Assembly (NCBI GenBank): GCA_902774285.1
Contig: CACYHO010000001.1
Span: 328,077-392,076, forward strand
Direction: 5' to 3'
Length of the DNA: 64,000 nt
DNA from: an uncultured Pseudomonadota bacterium
Lineage (GTDB): Bacteria > Pseudomonadota > Alphaproteobacteria > Rs-D84
Under the pieces are notes generated by a model that was given only the letters and a program-made list of their open reading frames with translations, searched no databases and had not been told where the DNA came from. Positions 34,151 through 43,502 of this stretch are shown piece after piece; within the stretch, counting starts at the first letter, position 1; the number at the start of each line of letters is the position of its first letter. Both the position numbers and the translations under genes were made by a program.

Positions 34151-35113
34151 TTATTTTTCCTCGGCTTCGGATTCTTCGTTTTCTTTATCAATGTATTCAA
34201 TATCATCAGCATCTTCACGCATAAACAATTCTGCAAATGCTTTGATTGCCTTTGCTGTACCAGTAATAGGTGACATGATTATTTTGCCCAACATATGTAA
34301 TGGGCCTTCTTTGATTCCCAAGTCATCAAATGCATTTTCGGAACCAGTGAAGTGTTTTTGATATGTTTTATCAACATCTTTTGTTTGTAACATAACAAAT
34401 ACATCGTATGTACCAAAAGGTTTATCAATAAATACACCACGACCAAATGTAGCCCCCAGTCGCAAGTAACCTTTAATCAAAGGAGTCATTTGTTTTTTTG
34501 CTTCTTCGTCATCAATAAATGCGCGTGGCAATATATTCATTTGTGTCATACGCGGATCAACACTTGAATCCAAATTTTCTTTTAACACTGTCGCACGTAA
34601 GTGTGATGGTGACAGGTGGTTATAATACAGGTAAGATATAGCCTGGGCAGACATTGCTGGGTTTGTTCCGACAAAAGAAGGGACACCAAATAAAATTACA
34701 ATTTTGCGTTTCACAACATATTCACAAAGTCCTGCCCACAACAAGCGCATAACCAAACCGTTTTCACGATATTCTTGTTTTACACAAGCACGTGACATTT
34801 CTGCGATATTGCCGTTAACACGTTTTATTTTTGATAAATTAAATTCGTGTTCTGTGTAAAATCCGCCCATTTTGTCAGCCGCTTCACGATCAATAATGCG
34901 GTAAGTACCAACGATTTTATTGTTGTGAAATACTGCCATATAATCGGCATATGTATCGTAAGAATCGTATTCTTCACCAAGGTTTTTTTGTTCTTCTGTT
35001 GCAGATGCGTTTTCTTCCAAGCAAAATACTTCATAACGCAATTGACGCACCTGTTTACGTTCTTCTTTTGTGCGGGTTAAACGGACTTCGTAATCACGAA
35101 CTTTTATAGCCAT
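34151..35113 (-). CDS. olsB: Ornithine N-acyltransferase OlsB
   Basis: Transfers a 3-hydroxyacyl chain from ACP to the amino group of ornithine, the first step to phosphate-free ornithine lipids. The 320 residues contain the GNAT-like OlsB core: LRYEVFCLEEN, then YDSYDTYADYMAVF and IVGTYRI, then EMSRACVKQEYRENG and ILFGVPSFVGTNP. The C-terminus is an acidic tail. Together with olsA it forms a compact two-gene operon. In other alphaproteobacteria such lipids rise when phosphate is short, but no Pho box is visible. Confidence 0.82.
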   Translation of the reverse strand: MAIKVRDYEVRLTRTKEERKQVRQLRYEVFCLEENASATEEQKNLGEEYDSYDTYADYMAVFHNNKIVGTYRIIDREAADKMGGFYTEHEFNLSKIKRVNGNIAEMSRACVKQEYRENGLVMRLLWAGLCEYVVKRKIVILFGVPSFVGTNPAMSAQAISYLYYNHLSPSHLRATVLKENLDSSVDPRMTQMNILPRAFIDDEEAKKQMTPLIKGYLRLGATFGRGVFIDKPFGTYDVFVMLQTKDVDKTYQKHFTGSENAFDDLGIKEGPLHMLGKIIMSPITGTAKAIKAFAELFMREDADDIEYIDKENEESEAEEK

Positions 35114-35223
35114 AATATATTCCTTTATAATGTATCAGATAAATAGTACCAAAGAAAAGCTTCATAAGCAATGTTTTTTATTTTTACTGGACTTTTAATT
35201 TTTTTAATATATACGGGAATGTT

Positions 35224-36223
35224 TTATTTCAATTTTTCAGACAATTCGCCGATTGCAATCGCATACCATGACGAATTATTCCATTTTTTGATTCTGTAAA
35301 AATTCGGATATGTTAGGTATGCATGAATAACTGGGGCAGGTGCAACATCTGTATCAACCGATTGATCGCTGTCATTTCTTTGTGGTTGATATAAATCACG
35401 TTTTGCAATTTCTTTTGTATCAGCTATTAACCCGACGATTGTATCTGATTGTTTAAGTGTTGTGCCGTCAAGATTCGTGACGCCCATTTTTGACCATTCT
35501 GTAAAACTTTTTTTAGTATCGCCGTTCAGCACCGTTCTATCAAAATCAGCCGGTAATACAACGCGTTTTATAATGGGTTCGTTTTTTGCCCAGCCCAATT
35601 TATTTAAATAATTTCCAGCACTGTACATAGCATCGCCAACACTGTGTATTATATCGATTTTGCCATCATTATTGCCGTCCACGCCATATTGAGATAACGT
35701 TGTCGGTATAAATTGAAAATGTCCCATTGCCCCGGCCCATGAACCATGAATAGAATTTATAGATAATTTATTTTTATCGGCAATTTTAATTAATGCGATT
35801 AATTAATTGATGTTTTGATTTTATTGCACCATAATTAGATTCCATACCCCAAAATGCCAACATAACATTTCTAGGAATACCATATTTGTTTTCAACACGT
35901 CCTAAAAGTGTTGGGTATTCTGCCGCTTTTTGACGACCTGTTTTTATTCTTGTGGTGCTGACTGTGCGGTTTAAATATTCGTCTAATGTTAATGTGAATT
36001 CTGATTGGTTTTTATCTGATTTGATTATCCCTGGAATAATGGACGGAGATTTAAGAGTTTCATCTATTACAGATTGACTGATTTTTTGTTCGGCTGCTTT
36101 GGTGCGTATGTTTTCAATAACTGTATCCCATCTTTCAAGATCAAACACGCCTTTGTTTGCAAACGCTGGCTTCTGCGTGCAAATACACAATATCCCCAAA
36201 AATATAGGCAGTCTATATTTCAT
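35224..36223 (-). pseudogene. mltB: Lytic murein transglycosylase B (MltB-type), disrupted by an internal deletion
   Basis: MltB cleaves peptidoglycan glycan strands. The N-terminal half (36223 to 35786) has a signal peptide and reaches FWGMESNYGAIKSKHQ, with the catalytic Glu, and then stops out of frame. The other half, in a different frame from about 35803, reads ALIKIADKNK...GSWAGAMGHFQFIP, with the rest of the SLT_2 fold and a C-terminal half ending AIAIGELSEKLK. The intervening segment (the YDGRR region) is missing, about 20-25 residues. ATTAATT occurs on both sides of the joint, 6 bases apart. It is either a real null allele or an assembly error. Confidence 0.8.
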
Positions 36224-36241
36224 AACTATCCATTATATCAA

Positions 36242-37714
36242 TTAAAACGAATATTTTAACCCGATGTGCAATCCAAAAGATTGCCATGTTGCTTCTTTTA
36301 AAGATTCAGACACATATTCGGTATAAGCAGGGTGTTCTTCAACTATCCAGCTGCCCGGTTGGTTTTCATCTTCATAGTACACTGTGGTTGCAGCAACATA
36401 TAATTCACCAGGTATTTTTCCAATATGGAAATAATTTGTATCGGCTTTCAATGATAATTGCATACGATCAGACAAGTTGTAAGTGTATTCAATTTCTGCC
36501 TCATAGGCAAAAGCCCCGTTAGATCCTTCGTCTAAGAAACTTGGATTCTGTTGCCAATCATCGCGATTAGGCCATGTTCCTTCAGATGAATACTTTGGCA
36601 TGCTAACTTGGGCATAGAAACGTAATTTGTCAGCTAATGTCATCTGTTTTTCTACTTCCAGTCCAAGATAAAAACCAGACCAAGTGGTATTATAAATATG
36701 GGTGGTTCCATCAACTCGTATAATTCCATCGCCCCCTATGACAACGCAGTCGCCTTCGGCAACACCCCATGGAATTGTACCAAGGTTTGATGTCCAATCG
36801 ACTGTGGTTAAAGAATTTCCTAATGGATAAATCGAAACACTTGTTGCAGATCCGTTGGCTGATACAACTTTGATATCTTCTGGACCCATACAAACTTGAT
36901 ATAATCCGGCATCGTCACTTACAGATGTATCTATGGAAACGCCATAATAATTTCCTGATGTGTCACCAAATACATAATCACCTGTATCTGTCATTAATGG
37001 CAAATATACCCCAGGATTAGGATATATATGATCGCTCATTTTCAGATTATGTTTGAAAATTTCATAACCGATATGTGGGGTTAGTTTCCACCCGCCAATA
37101 GACCAAATGTGGTGTGCAGCAAGACCCAATTTGAGTTTGCTAGAATCACCACTTTGATTACCCATGGATATAGTGAAAATTCCATCAGCAGGGTATGCGT
37201 AATCATATGGTTCCAAATCGTAATCCATTGACAAACCACCGCTTGATAATTTGCCATATGTATAATCTGCGTATAACGCTAAATCAAAGCCACGGATGTC
37301 GAAAATGTGTTTTGCACCAACATTGATTTCGTTGAAAATCATATCATCCCATTCCAAAATGGAATTAACACCTGTTTTGAATTCAAAGTCAGCAAAACGA
37401 CGCGCGTAACCCGCATAAAAAGTTGTGTTATTATCTGATGGCTGTGAAATACCGTTAGTTGTTGTAGATCCTATATAATTCGGTAATTGTGCGCGTGGCA
37501 CCTGATAAGAATAACTTTTTGAAGACACTATTTGTTTTTTGCCAGAATTACCGACATATTTCGTATAACCATAATTTTGATATTTACTGTAAGCATTGCG
37601 ATTTGCATTAGTAATTCTGTTGTTTGAGTAATATGAAGGTACCCCTTCGTTCGACGCAAAACACGCAGACGAAGCCGCAAACGAGCATAAAAGTGCAAAA
37701 AATGTCTTTCTCAT
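36242..37714 (-). CDS. Outer-membrane beta-barrel protein
   Basis: A 490-residue protein with a signal peptide (ending CFAS) and a low-complexity, Asn/Tyr/Ser-rich linker to about residue 90. A long run of alternating amphipathic strands follows (for example FDLALYADYTYGKL and WKLTPHIGYEIFKH), closing with LHIGLKYSF, so the last residue is Phe. It contains two cysteines around CMGPED and CVVIGGDG. It has the outline of omptin or porin-like barrels of 10-16 strands, but no catalytic residues can be pointed to. It lies 18 bases before the broken mltB in the same direction. Confidence 0.72.
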   Translation of the reverse strand: MRKTFFALLCSFAASSACFASNEGVPSYYSNNRITNANRNAYSKYQNYGYTKYVGNSGKKQIVSSKSYSYQVPRAQLPNYIGSTTTNGISQPSDNNTTFYAGYARRFADFEFKTGVNSILEWDDMIFNEINVGAKHIFDIRGFDLALYADYTYGKLSSGGLSMDYDLEPYDYAYPADGIFTISMGNQSGDSSKLKLGLAAHHIWSIGGWKLTPHIGYEIFKHNLKMSDHIYPNPGVYLPLMTDTGDYVFGDTSGNYYGVSIDTSVSDDAGLYQVCMGPEDIKVVSANGSATSVSIYPLGNSLTTVDWTSNLGTIPWGVAEGDCVVIGGDGIIRVDGTTHIYNTTWSGFYLGLEVEKQMTLADKLRFYAQVSMPKYSSEGTWPNRDDWQQNPSFLDEGSNGAFAYEAEIEYTYNLSDRMQLSLKADTNYFHIGKIPGELYVAATTVYYEDENQPGSWIVEEHPAYTEYVSESLKEATWQSFGLHIGLKYSF

Positions 37715-37811
37715 TTTCCTTTCGTATGTCTTATTATATCATAAAAAAGGATTTAAAAAAAGCGTTTGTTTATATTGAATTTTATTTTTCATGAATTATT
37801 ATGTTTTTGTT

Positions 37812-38867
37812 ATGAAAGTAGCCCATAATCTATATATTCATGTTCCGTTTTGTATGTCAAAGTGCAATTATTGTGCTTTTTATTCGTTTGCGTGCCAAAA
37901 TCCAGATTGGAATCAATATGCAAATAATATTTGTAAGGAATTAAGGTTTTGGGCTGAAAAACTTGGAAAAATTGGAATACCAACAATATTTTTTGGTGGG
38001 GGGACACCTTCTTTGATGCCAGTTGATATATTTGAACGGATAATGAATTGTATCAAAGAATGTTTTTGTGTGGATTATGATTGCGAAATAACTTTGGAAT
38101 CAAATCCAGGAACAATTGACAAAGAAAAATTATCTGGATTTGTTTCGAATGGTGTAAATCGTTTGTCTGTTGGTGTTCAATCATTGAAAGATGAAGAATT
38201 AAAATTTCTTGGACGCCGTCATGATGTAAAAACTGCGATAAGTTTATTAGATTGTGCAATGAATATGGGATTGCGTGTCAGCGCTGATTTTATCTATGGA
38301 TTGCCAAATCAAAATGTTAATGATGTAATTAATTTAAGCACTGATATAAATAAATTAGGCTTGTCGCATGTATCAATGTATGAATTAACCGTTGAACCAA
38401 ATACGCCGTTTGGAAAAATGAATTTGAATATGCCTGATAATGATACAATGGCACAAATGTACAGTATTATTCCAGAATATTTATCTTTGCCACGATACGA
38501 AGTTTCTAATTATGCAAAGCATGGGGAAGAATGTAGACATAATCAGAATGTTTGGAACGGTGAAGCGTACATAGGTATTGGACGTGGTGCTGCTGGACGT
38601 GTGTATTATGATAATGCCTGGTATGAACAACGTGGGAACGGGGAATTGTTCGAAAAGATAAAAAATGAAACGCGTGCAATTGAAAAAATATTAACAGGGA
38701 TGCGAACAATGCGTGGCGTAAAATTAAGTAATGATGTAAAAAATCAAATCAATTTTGATTGGTTAAATTCACACAAAGATTTGGTTGAAATAGGAGGTGA
38801 ATATTTGCATACTACGGATGCAGGTTTGTTAATATTAGATGACATAATTGCGGATTTAACAAAATGA
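37812..38867 (+). CDS. hemW: Radical SAM protein HemW (heme chaperone)
   Basis: HemW binds heme and a [4Fe-4S] cluster and was long misannotated as coproporphyrinogen oxidase. The cluster motif CMSKCNYC (CxxxCxxC) is near the N-terminus after LYIHVPF. FFGGGTPSLM, LESNPGT, NRLSVGVQS and ADFIYGLPNQ follow in the family order. The N-terminus has no clear ribosome site; the ATG at 37812 fits family ends, but the ATG at 37791 is possible. The stop overlaps the next start by four bases (ATGA). Confidence 0.9.
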   Translation: MKVAHNLYIHVPFCMSKCNYCAFYSFACQNPDWNQYANNICKELRFWAEKLGKIGIPTIFFGGGTPSLMPVDIFERIMNCIKECFCVDYDCEITLESNPGTIDKEKLSGFVSNGVNRLSVGVQSLKDEELKFLGRRHDVKTAISLLDCAMNMGLRVSADFIYGLPNQNVNDVINLSTDINKLGLSHVSMYELTVEPNTPFGKMNLNMPDNDTMAQMYSIIPEYLSLPRYEVSNYAKHGEECRHNQNVWNGEAYIGIGRGAAGRVYYDNAWYEQRGNGELFEKIKNETRAIEKILTGMRTMRGVKLSNDVKNQINFDWLNSHKDLVEIGGEYLHTTDAGLLILDDIIADLTK

Positions 38868-40846
38868 AAAATAAAATTTTGAATATAATTGGAATGATTG
38901 CCGTATTTATTGCGGTAGTTTTTTCTGTGGTTTTAATAAAAGGAAAAGAAATGAGCATTGGAATAAAAACTGAAAATATGGATTTGACTGTTAATCCAGG
39001 AAAAGACTTTTACGATTTTGCAACAGCGGGATGGCGTAACAATAATCCTATACCAGATGATTATACCAGATGGTCTTCTTTTCATCAATTAGACGCGATG
39101 AATTTAGAACGTGTTCGTGATATTGCCGAACAAGACACTGGAAAAATAGGTATGCTTTATAAAATTGCAATGGATGCTGAAAAATTAAATGCAGAAAAAA
39201 CAAATCCTGTAAAACCATATATTGATGAAATTAACGCGATAAAATCAAAAGACGACTTACCAAAATATCTTGGTAAAATGCATAAATTTGCAAATGCTTT
39301 TTGGGATACTGGTGTTTTACTAGACGATAAAGACAGTTCTCATTATATCTTTGTTTTTGCACAAGGTGGAACGGGTTTGTCACGTGATTATTATTTTGAT
39401 GATGATAACAAATCAAAAGAGGTCAGAAAGAAATATAAGGAATACATAAAAAAACAAATGGATAATTTTGGCGAAAAAGTAGATGTTGAAAAATTGTATG
39501 CGTTGGAAGAACGTATGGCTAAATCTTTTTACACCAAAGAAAAATTACGTGATCCATTGGCAAATTACCATAAAAAATCGTTGGCAGAATTAAAACAAGA
39601 AATAACAGGTTTTGATTGGAATGCTTATTTTGATGCACGTGGTGTTAAAACTGAATTTATTAACATAGAACAAGTAGAACCAATCATTGAATCTGTTGCG
39701 ATAATAAACGATACAGATTTAGAATTGATAAAAACATATTTGAAATTCAGAATTATAAATGGTTCTTCTGCTTTGTTAGATGATAAAACTTATGATATTG
39801 CATTTGATTTTTATAATCGTGTTTTGTCTGACCAAAAGGAACAAAAACCACGTTGGAAAAGGGCGGTTGCAATGTTGGACGGTTCTTTGGGTGAAGAAAT
39901 AGGCCAATTGTATGTAAAAAAATATTTTCCAGAATCAGCAAAAAAACGTATGAAAGTTTTGGTTGAAAACTTGAAACATGCATTGGAATCACGCATAAAA
40001 AATCTTGATTGGATGAGTGAAGATACAAAACAACAAGCATTAAATAAATTAAATACATTCAAAGCAAAAATAGGATACCCAGATAAATGGCGTGATTATT
40101 CAAAGTTGGAAATCAAAGAAGATTCTTTGTATGCTAATATGATGCGGGTCAGTGCGTTTGAAGATGCGTTTTGGTTGGAAAAAATAGGAAAAGAAAAAGA
40201 TCCAACTATTTGGTATATGAATGCACATGAAATAAATGCTTATTATGATCCTTCGACTAACGAGATTTGTTTTCCTGCTGGAATATTACAATATCCTTTC
40301 TTTGATATGGATGCTGATGATGCATTTAATTATGGTGCGATTGGTTCAGTAATTGGACACGAAATGACACATGGATTTGATGACAGCGGCCGTCATTTTG
40401 ATAAAGACGGCAATATGAAAGAATGGTGGACAGAAGATGACGCAAAGAAATTTGATGTTCATGCAAATATTATGAAAGAACATTTTAATAATATTATTGT
40501 GGCACCAGGTACCCATGCAAATGGTGAATTTACTTTGGGTGAAAATTTGGCTGATTATGGTGGTGTAACAATTGCTTTTGATGCATATAAAAAATTTTGT
40601 GAAAAATCAGAAAATGCAATTGGATTTACGCCTGAACAAAGATTCTTTATTGCATACGCCATGACAGAAGCAGGTAATATTCGTGATGCAGAAATTTTAA
40701 GAATGACAAAAACAAACGAACATTCCTTATCTCGTTGGCGTGTAAATGGAATCTTACCACATGTTGAGGCTTGGTATGATGTATTTAATATCGGGAAAGA
40801 TGATGTTTTATACATTGCACCAGATAAGCGTGTGAATTTGTGGTAA
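38864..40846 (+). CDS. pepO: M13-family (neprilysin/PepO-type) zinc metallopeptidase
   Basis: A zinc endopeptidase of 660 residues, anchored by an N-terminal transmembrane helix (about residues 7-27). The zinc site is VIGHEMTHGFDD, with the third ligand in GENLADYGG (ExxxD). The M13 N-terminal lobe (DFYDFATAGWRN) and NAHEINAYYDPSTNEICFPAGI in pieces are typical. The usual C-terminal CxxW ends here as VNLW, without the Cys. Its start overlaps hemW, so it is co-translated. It may digest peptides in the periplasm. Confidence 0.9.
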   Translation: MKNKILNIIGMIAVFIAVVFSVVLIKGKEMSIGIKTENMDLTVNPGKDFYDFATAGWRNNNPIPDDYTRWSSFHQLDAMNLERVRDIAEQDTGKIGMLYKIAMDAEKLNAEKTNPVKPYIDEINAIKSKDDLPKYLGKMHKFANAFWDTGVLLDDKDSSHYIFVFAQGGTGLSRDYYFDDDNKSKEVRKKYKEYIKKQMDNFGEKVDVEKLYALEERMAKSFYTKEKLRDPLANYHKKSLAELKQEITGFDWNAYFDARGVKTEFINIEQVEPIIESVAIINDTDLELIKTYLKFRIINGSSALLDDKTYDIAFDFYNRVLSDQKEQKPRWKRAVAMLDGSLGEEIGQLYVKKYFPESAKKRMKVLVENLKHALESRIKNLDWMSEDTKQQALNKLNTFKAKIGYPDKWRDYSKLEIKEDSLYANMMRVSAFEDAFWLEKIGKEKDPTIWYMNAHEINAYYDPSTNEICFPAGILQYPFFDMDADDAFNYGAIGSVIGHEMTHGFDDSGRHFDKDGNMKEWWTEDDAKKFDVHANIMKEHFNNIIVAPGTHANGEFTLGENLADYGGVTIAFDAYKKFCEKSENAIGFTPEQRFFIAYAMTEAGNIRDAEILRMTKTNEHSLSRWRVNGILPHVEAWYDVFNIGKDDVLYIAPDKRVNLW

Positions 40847-40847
40847 T

Positions 40848-40874
40848 AAAAAAACGCCAATTTGGCGTTTTTTT
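40848..40874. terminator. Bidirectional terminator
   Basis: AAAAAAACGCC-AATTT-GGCGTTTTTTT lies between the convergent peptidase and coiled-coil genes. Confidence 0.92.
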
Positions 40875-41136
40875 ATTTCGATTTTGATTTTAATTCGGCT
40901 ATTTCTTGGTTGTATCTTTCTTCCAATAAACTCATCTCTCTTTCTATGGCATATCGTTCGTTTCTTGCTTCGGTAATAGATTGGCCTGAATCACAATGGT
41001 TAAGATTTTGTTCTGCTTCGAACAGTTCTACCTCCAGTTTTGCGCGTGCAGCATTAAATGCGGCTGTCTTTTCATCAATTTCTTGTTGTAAGAACATATC
41101 TTGCATGCCAGCATATCTATCAGATTTTTTTGCCAT
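40873..41136 (-). CDS. Small coiled-coil protein
   Basis: An 87-residue charged protein, almost all helical, with heptad-like spacing (EEIDEKTAAFNAARAKLEV and REMSLLEERYNQEI in outline). It has no signal and no known domain. AAAGGGAT precedes the ATG. It lies 12 bases after ihfA and probably shares its transcript. Confidence 0.65.
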   Translation of the reverse strand: MAKKSDRYAGMQDMFLQQEIDEKTAAFNAARAKLEVELFEAEQNLNHCDSGQSITEARNERYAIEREMSLLEERYNQEIAELKSKSK

Positions 41137-41148
41137 AATATTATCCCT

Positions 41149-41436
41149 TTATTTTTCAGAAACCATTTCTCTAAATTCGGTGCTTGGACGAAAAGATGCA
41201 ACGCGACGTGCAGGTATCACAGCCGGTACACCTGTTTTTGGATTGCGACCAATACGTGCAGATTTTGCCAATATTTTAAATGTGCCAAATCCAGCAATCT
41301 TAACATCTTCGCCGTTAATCAAAGATTGTTCGATTTCATCAAAGATAATATCTATCATTCTGTAAGAATCGGCGGCGGTCAAACCAAACCGATTACGTAA
41401 TGCATTTGCTAAATCTATGCGTGTTATTGTAGCCAT
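41149..41436 (-). CDS. ihfA: Integration host factor alpha-like (HU/IHF family) protein
   Basis: A DNA-bending protein. From the ATG at 41436 (MATITRIDLANAL), with AGGAAT upstream, it has 95 residues; the longer frame lacks a ribosome site. The HU/IHF core GEDVKIAGFGTFKI and the arm region GRNPKTGVPAVIPARRVASFRPS (pieces) match IhfA better than HU, including the TG(V)..IPARRV segment. The C-terminal helix is slightly short. No ihfB is in the window, so the partner is unseen. Confidence 0.83.
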   Translation of the reverse strand: MATITRIDLANALRNRFGLTAADSYRMIDIIFDEIEQSLINGEDVKIAGFGTFKILAKSARIGRNPKTGVPAVIPARRVASFRPSTEFREMVSEK

Positions 41437-41541
41437 AATATTCCTATATTTGTCTATATGGAACATTATACAGGCTCTTTTTAATAAAGCAATCACTAAA
41501 TATTGATTTATTTTTTTATTGGTGTAAAATCAAAGCCGTTC

Positions 41542-41617
41542 GTCCCCATAGTTCAATCGGATAGAACAAATCCCTCCTAAGGATTAGATGCAGATTCGAA
41601 TTCTGCTGGGGACGCCA
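41542..41617 (+). tRNA. tRNA-Arg (anticodon CCU)
   Basis: A full cloverleaf with the acceptor GUCCCCA/UGGGGAC, discriminator G and encoded CCA. The anticodon loop CUCCUAA gives CCU, reading AGG. Confidence 0.93.
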
Positions 41618-41634
41618 CTAAAAAAGGTCAAAAA

Positions 41635-41961
41635 ATGAAAAATAAAGCAGTTAAAATAGGTATTGTAGCATCAATTTTGCCACATTTGTTTTGTTGTGTT
41701 TTACCAATAGTTTTGTCTTTAATTGGATTATTTGCGCCAGAGGTTGCACACACTGCTTTTATTCCAGAATGGATTGAGCCATGGTTATTTGTGTTTTCTT
41801 CTTTGATGTTGGGTTTGTCATGGATTTTGACTTTGCAAGATTGTCCATGTGCAGATTGCCATGAAGAAAAATCACATAAAACACAAAAGATAATTTTATC
41901 GGTGATAACCACATTGTTCGTGGTAAGTGTCGTTTTGCATATATTTGCACACGGACACTAA
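41635..41961 (+). CDS. Small membrane protein with Cys pairs, possibly MerC-like
   Basis: A 108-residue protein with three hydrophobic segments. The first ends in HLFCCVLPIVLSL, a Cys-Cys pair within the membrane as in mercury or metal-handling proteins of the MerC/MerT kind. A loop with CPCADCHEE and a terminal HIFAHGH could also bind metal. The gene begins just after tRNA-Arg. The metal-related role is a guess from cysteine placement. Confidence 0.55.
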   Translation: MKNKAVKIGIVASILPHLFCCVLPIVLSLIGLFAPEVAHTAFIPEWIEPWLFVFSSLMLGLSWILTLQDCPCADCHEEKSHKTQKIILSVITTLFVVSVVLHIFAHGH

Positions 41962-41963
41962 AT

Positions 41964-42701
41964 TTATTTTAATACGTATTTGTCTGTTTCTTTTTTTATG
42001 GCAATTTTGCGAAGTTTGCTGACATAACCTTTGTGTTTAAAATATCTGACTGCCATATATACAGGGTTTATAATACGTTTGTTATCGTTGTCTAAACTGT
42101 ACCGTTTAGAAGCGATAAGGTTATCGTAAAATTGTTTAATTTCATTTGGTTGGAAACCATTTTTTTTGACTTTTTTATAATCTGATAATATTTGCTTGTA
42201 AATATTATCAGCTTGTTTTGTCATTGTTTTTAGTTCTTGTCTTGTCACAACAACGTGTTTAAAAAGCCATTTGTTTTTTAATAATGAATAATTTGGACCA
42301 CGTATATGTCTATCTTCGCATTCTGGTGTCTTTTCGTCATGAATGTTTAAGTCAATTTTACGCCCATAAATTTTACAAATGTGAATCATGGCCCAATCGT
42401 AATAGTAAAGCTTTAACATACGAGGTATATTTATGTTCGGATGTTTTTGCTGTATTTTGTCCATATTTAATACGATACACATATCTATATCTGATTTATT
42501 GTCATAAAAAAGTTGTGTGATGGAACCGACAACAATTATATCAATAATATCACTTTTGTATATTGGCATATCGTATTCGTTTCGAACATAATCTATATAA
42601 GCCCATGCAATAGATAAAAGCATGTTGGAAACCGTTGGATTTATTTGTTCGTTTTTATCCCATATTTTTTTATCAAGATTTTTATGTAATTTAATTTTCA
42701 T
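41964..42701 (-). CDS. Nucleotidyltransferase-fold protein
   Basis: A 245-residue cytoplasmic protein. VVGSITQLFYDNKSDIDMCI holds the GS...DxD signature of the nucleotidyltransferase superfamily, and a third acidic strand appears as RKIDLNIHD. The rest is helical, Lys-rich and unrecognised. It directly follows the glycosyltransferase-like gene without a gap, so it may modify a sugar or lipid product of the same operon or transfer a nucleotide to a protein. Candidate families include those near MNT toxins/antitoxins, but no partner gene was recognised. Confidence 0.6.
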   Translation of the reverse strand: MKIKLHKNLDKKIWDKNEQINPTVSNMLLSIAWAYIDYVRNEYDMPIYKSDIIDIIVVGSITQLFYDNKSDIDMCIVLNMDKIQQKHPNINIPRMLKLYYYDWAMIHICKIYGRKIDLNIHDEKTPECEDRHIRGPNYSLLKNKWLFKHVVVTRQELKTMTKQADNIYKQILSDYKKVKKNGFQPNEIKQFYDNLIASKRYSLDNDNKRIINPVYMAVRYFKHKGYVSKLRKIAIKKETDKYVLK

Positions 42702-43499
42702 TTATTTGTTCGTTTTTTTTAGTATATAACACATTATTCTGTATCGTAAAGGTATAAATTGCAAGGGTATTGATGTACAGAATTTCAGAAATGATTTTTT
42801 ATCATTTGTTTTCACTGTTTCAGAAATGACAATTGGTGTTATACATTTAAAATATTTGATCCAAAAATTTTTCGATATTTTATTGTAATTATTTTTATAA
42901 TTGTCAATCACGTCATCAATAGATATATTTGGATAATTTTGTTTTATTAAATACGTTTGCTTTGTTAATGCCATATCTTTTGCTGTTGATAGTGCTGTTG
43001 TTAAAAATGAAGATACAGATTGTACAGCATCTATTTCTGAAATTATTTCTTTTTTTAAACAAAATTCAGAAATGTTGTCAAAAGCGCAATCTAAAATAGT
43101 TTCTTTGTTGAATATATATTTGAATATACATTTTCTATCGGATACTTCTGGTAATGATTCTGATAACAATTGTGAATTATATTTTATTATATCGGCATCT
43201 GTGAAATCTATCATACATAGTATATTGTTTATCGCGTCATTAAGTAATATATCATTTGAATCAATAAAGACGATATATTGCCCTTTGGAACGTTTTATTG
43301 CTTCATTTATTGCATTCAGATTATTTTCATAATTCAATATCTTAAATCTGTTATCGTTAATAACGTATTGTTCTATGTTTTTAACAGAATTATTCACAAG
43401 GAAACATTCCCAATTGTTATTGTTTTGTTGTAACAAAGAAGAAATCGCAGATACATCGCGATTTGATTTGATAATTATACTTACTTTTTTATTATTCAT
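42702..43499 (-). CDS. Family 2-like glycosyltransferase
   Basis: A 265-residue protein with the GT-A order: KVSIIIKSNRDV at the N-terminus (nucleotide-binding strand), NNLNAINEAIKRSKGQYIVF, then DSND, the DxD-like metal site. The C-terminal part is basic and may touch membrane. Typical GT2 proteins add sugars to lipopolysaccharide or surface polymers. It lies between an exported-protein gene and the nucleotidyltransferase-like gene. Confidence 0.7.
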   Translation of the reverse strand: MNNKKVSIIIKSNRDVSAISSLLQQNNNNWECFLVNNSVKNIEQYVINDNRFKILNYENNLNAINEAIKRSKGQYIVFIDSNDILLNDAINNILCMIDFTDADIIKYNSQLLSESLPEVSDRKCIFKYIFNKETILDCAFDNISEFCLKKEIISEIDAVQSVSSFLTTALSTAKDMALTKQTYLIKQNYPNISIDDVIDNYKNNYNKISKNFWIKYFKCITPIVISETVKTNDKKSFLKFCTSIPLQFIPLRYRIMCYILKKTNK

Positions 43500-43502
43500 A
43501 TC

